Assembly (NCBI GenBank): GCA_016217625.1 | Contig: JACRHK010000234.1 | Coordinates: forward strand, 1 to 5,980 | Reading direction: 5' to 3' | Length of the DNA: 5,980 nucleotides | Source: Nitrospirota bacterium | Lineage (GTDB): Bacteria > Nitrospirota > RBG-16-64-22 > JACRHK01 | Shown here: piece after piece, positions 4,643-5,980 of the stretch | Numbering within the stretch: the first letter of the stretch is position 1 | Layout of the letters: every line of letters begins with the position of its first letter | Notes under the pieces: generated by a model | What the model saw: the letters and a program-made list of their open reading frames with translations, nothing else | Databases searched by the model: none | Told to the model about the DNA's origin: nothing | Translations under genes and position numbers: made by a program

Positions 4643-5980
4643 CGCTCTGCACCGCGGCATGTCCCCTTGACAGGAACCAGGCGTGCCACTGCTCGAAAAG
4701 CCCCAGGGGGCTCAGGCCGAGGGCGTGGGTCACCTCCAGGAGGTTGTCGTAGGCCACGGTGTACCAGTCAATCATCTCGTCCATGAACGTGTTGAGATCG
4801 ACCAGCGGCAGATCATCCAGCAGCGGGTTCGGGATTCTGTAAAAAGGGGAGAAGAGCCCGGAGTCTTCTTGGACAATCTCTTCTACACCGTGAAACGCGA
4901 ACGGCAGGATGGCCAGGGTGCATTCGCCCCTGCGCGCGACCAGTCTCTCGCGGTATCCCTCATAGATGGGCGCGCCGACCAAGGGGGCAAAGAGGGAGAA
5001 AAACACCCGCTCCACCCCCGCCTTGCGGCAGATCAGCGCCATCTTGAGGGAGTCATCCAGGTCTTCCCGCGCCTCTTCCGGAAACCCCATGATGAACGCC
5101 GTATCCGTCCGGATGCCCAGGGCGTGCGCGTGCCGGATGATTCCGTCCACGCGCTCCAGGCGCACGTGTTTGCGGATGAGCCGCTGCACGCGGGGCGAGC
5201 CGGTCTCGATGCCGAGGAAGATTCCCCGGCAGCCTGAGGCGTGCATCAGGTCGAGCGTTTCGGGCGACATGCTGTTGACCGTGGCGCTGCACGTCCACTG
5301 AAACGGGGTCCCGTGGGCGAGGAACTCCTCGCAGAAACGCCGCAAGCGCTGGGGTCGCGCGGCCAGGTTGTCGTGCACCAGGCCGAACCGCGTGACGCCC
5401 GTCCGCTCGTGCAGCAAGCGCATCTCCCGGAGGATCCGCTCGGGGGATTTCACACGGTAGGTCCGCTCCCACATCGGGGAAGTGGCGCAGAAGGTGCAGC
5501 GGAGGGGACAGCCCCGGCCCGCCTCAATCTCAATGTAGTCTTCATATTCCTCGTTCCGATAGGCGGTGAGGTCCACGAGGTCCCAGTCCGGGAGCGGAAG
5601 CCGGTCCAAGTCTTCCAGGAGGGGCCGCTTGCCTGTGAAGACGACCTTTCCCTCCCTGCGGAATGCCAATCCCGGAATCGCGGCCAGGTCGCGCCCCGCG
5701 TGGAGTCCCTCGACCAGATCGCAGAGCGTCTGCTCCCCTTCGCCCACGACGACATAGTCGATAGCGGGATGTTTCTCCAGCGTCCGCGCAAAGACGGCCG
5801 AGGCCTGGGGGCCGCCGAGGACGACCCGGGCCCCCGGCACGGTCTCCTTGATGAGCGACGCCAGCCGGAGGGTCAGGGGATAGTTCGAGCAGAGCGAAGT
5901 CAGCCCGAAGAGCAGGGCGTCCGTTTTGCGGATCTCCTCCCGGGCATAGTCGAAAAACGCCTCTCCCGCAAGGTCTGGAC
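4563..5980 (-). CDS. B12-binding-type radical SAM protein, 5' partial
   Basis: The frame is open from the right window edge to TGA 4563, giving 471 visible residues. A GTG at 5840 lies inside the conserved N-terminal domain, so the real start is beyond the window. Visible residues 1 to about 115 resemble the cobalamin-binding Rossmann domain of B12 radical SAM proteins: DALLFGLTSLCSNYPLTLRLA, VVLGGPQAS and VVVGEGEQTL. A catalytic TIM barrel follows, with EAGRGCPLRCTFC giving the CX3CX2C cluster that binds 4Fe-4S and SAM (about 157, 161, 164), then GLVHDN, GIFLGIETGS and FIMGFPEE. The DXHXXG cobalamin ligand motif is not in the visible part. A C-terminal region of about 110 residues rich in aromatic and acidic residues is family-specific. 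These enzymes do radical methylation or rearrangement in lipid, cofactor or peptide pathways; I cannot name the substrate. Its last 25 codons are duplicated at 3607. Confidence 0.88.
   Translation of the reverse strand, partial: PDLAGEAFFDYAREEIRKTDALLFGLTSLCSNYPLTLRLASLIKETVPGARVVLGGPQASAVFARTLEKHPAIDYVVVGEGEQTLCDLVEGLHAGRDLAAIPGLAFRREGKVVFTGKRPLLEDLDRLPLPDWDLVDLTAYRNEEYEDYIEIEAGRGCPLRCTFCATSPMWERTYRVKSPERILREMRLLHERTGVTRFGLVHDNLAARPQRLRRFCEEFLAHGTPFQWTCSATVNSMSPETLDLMHASGCRGIFLGIETGSPRVQRLIRKHVRLERVDGIIRHAHALGIRTDTAFIMGFPEEAREDLDDSLKMALICRKAGVERVFFSLFAPLVGAPIYEGYRERLVARRGECTLAILPFAFHGVEEIVQEDSGLFSPFYRIPNPLLDDLPLVDLNTFMDEMIDWYTVAYDNLLEVTHALGLSPLGLFEQWHAWFLSRGHAAVQSGEVFYTFPEFLEWYEQEVLTDIGQAA

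Noticed and set aside
5053..5791. Additional minus-strand frames within the radical SAM gene
   Set aside because: Arginine- and alanine-rich shadows of the real frame, which carries the CX3CX2C motif.

Overview
The window reads as a chromosomal segment of a GC-rich Gram-negative bacterium. The outer-membrane beta-barrel protein and the periplasmic FecR-type protein require a double membrane. The gene mix (FecR plus TPR-barrel pair, Uma2 nuclease, HEPN/MNT pair, B12-type radical SAM) is what I would expect in Nitrospirota, Methylomirabilota or related deep-branching lineages; that placement is an impression, not something shown by a marker gene.

Left part (1-2685, all minus strand). A probable operon codes for envelope proteins: a possible 54-residue leader protein (2521-2685), a TPR protein with a C-terminal outer-membrane barrel (1041-2363, GTG start), and an exported FecR-domain protein that overlaps the TPR gene's stop codon and runs off the window with a proline-rich tail. 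A sigma70-like promoter lies just upstream of the TPR gene. Two Crp-type palindromes (GTGA-N6-TCAC), one of them the ideal 16-bp form, sit on either side of the small gene.

Middle (2686-3606). A 327-bp spacer holds the perfect Crp-like palindrome, several hairpins, one of them terminator-like on the plus strand, and a strong promoter for the plus-strand Uma2-family nuclease gene (3013-3591). The GC content of that gene changes abruptly about a third of the way in.

Right part (3607-5980, minus strand). A cobalamin-binding-type radical SAM gene enters from beyond the window and ends at 4563. Downstream lies an AT-richer HEPN toxin / MNT antitoxin pair (3737-4481). Beyond that, 956 bp from the radical SAM terminus, is a second, truncated copy of the last 25 codons of the same gene family (3607-3711). 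The two tails differ at only four bases, all of them synonymous. The fragment is therefore the remnant of a once-functional relative, and the HEPN/MNT pair sits where the rest of that gene should be. This recombination scar around a toxin-antitoxin module is the most informative observation in the window.

The FecR/TPR-barrel pair plausibly forms a secretion or surface-display unit. The HEPN/MNT pair and the Uma2 nuclease are accessory, defence-type genes. I see no RNA genes, CRISPR array, transposase or integrase.
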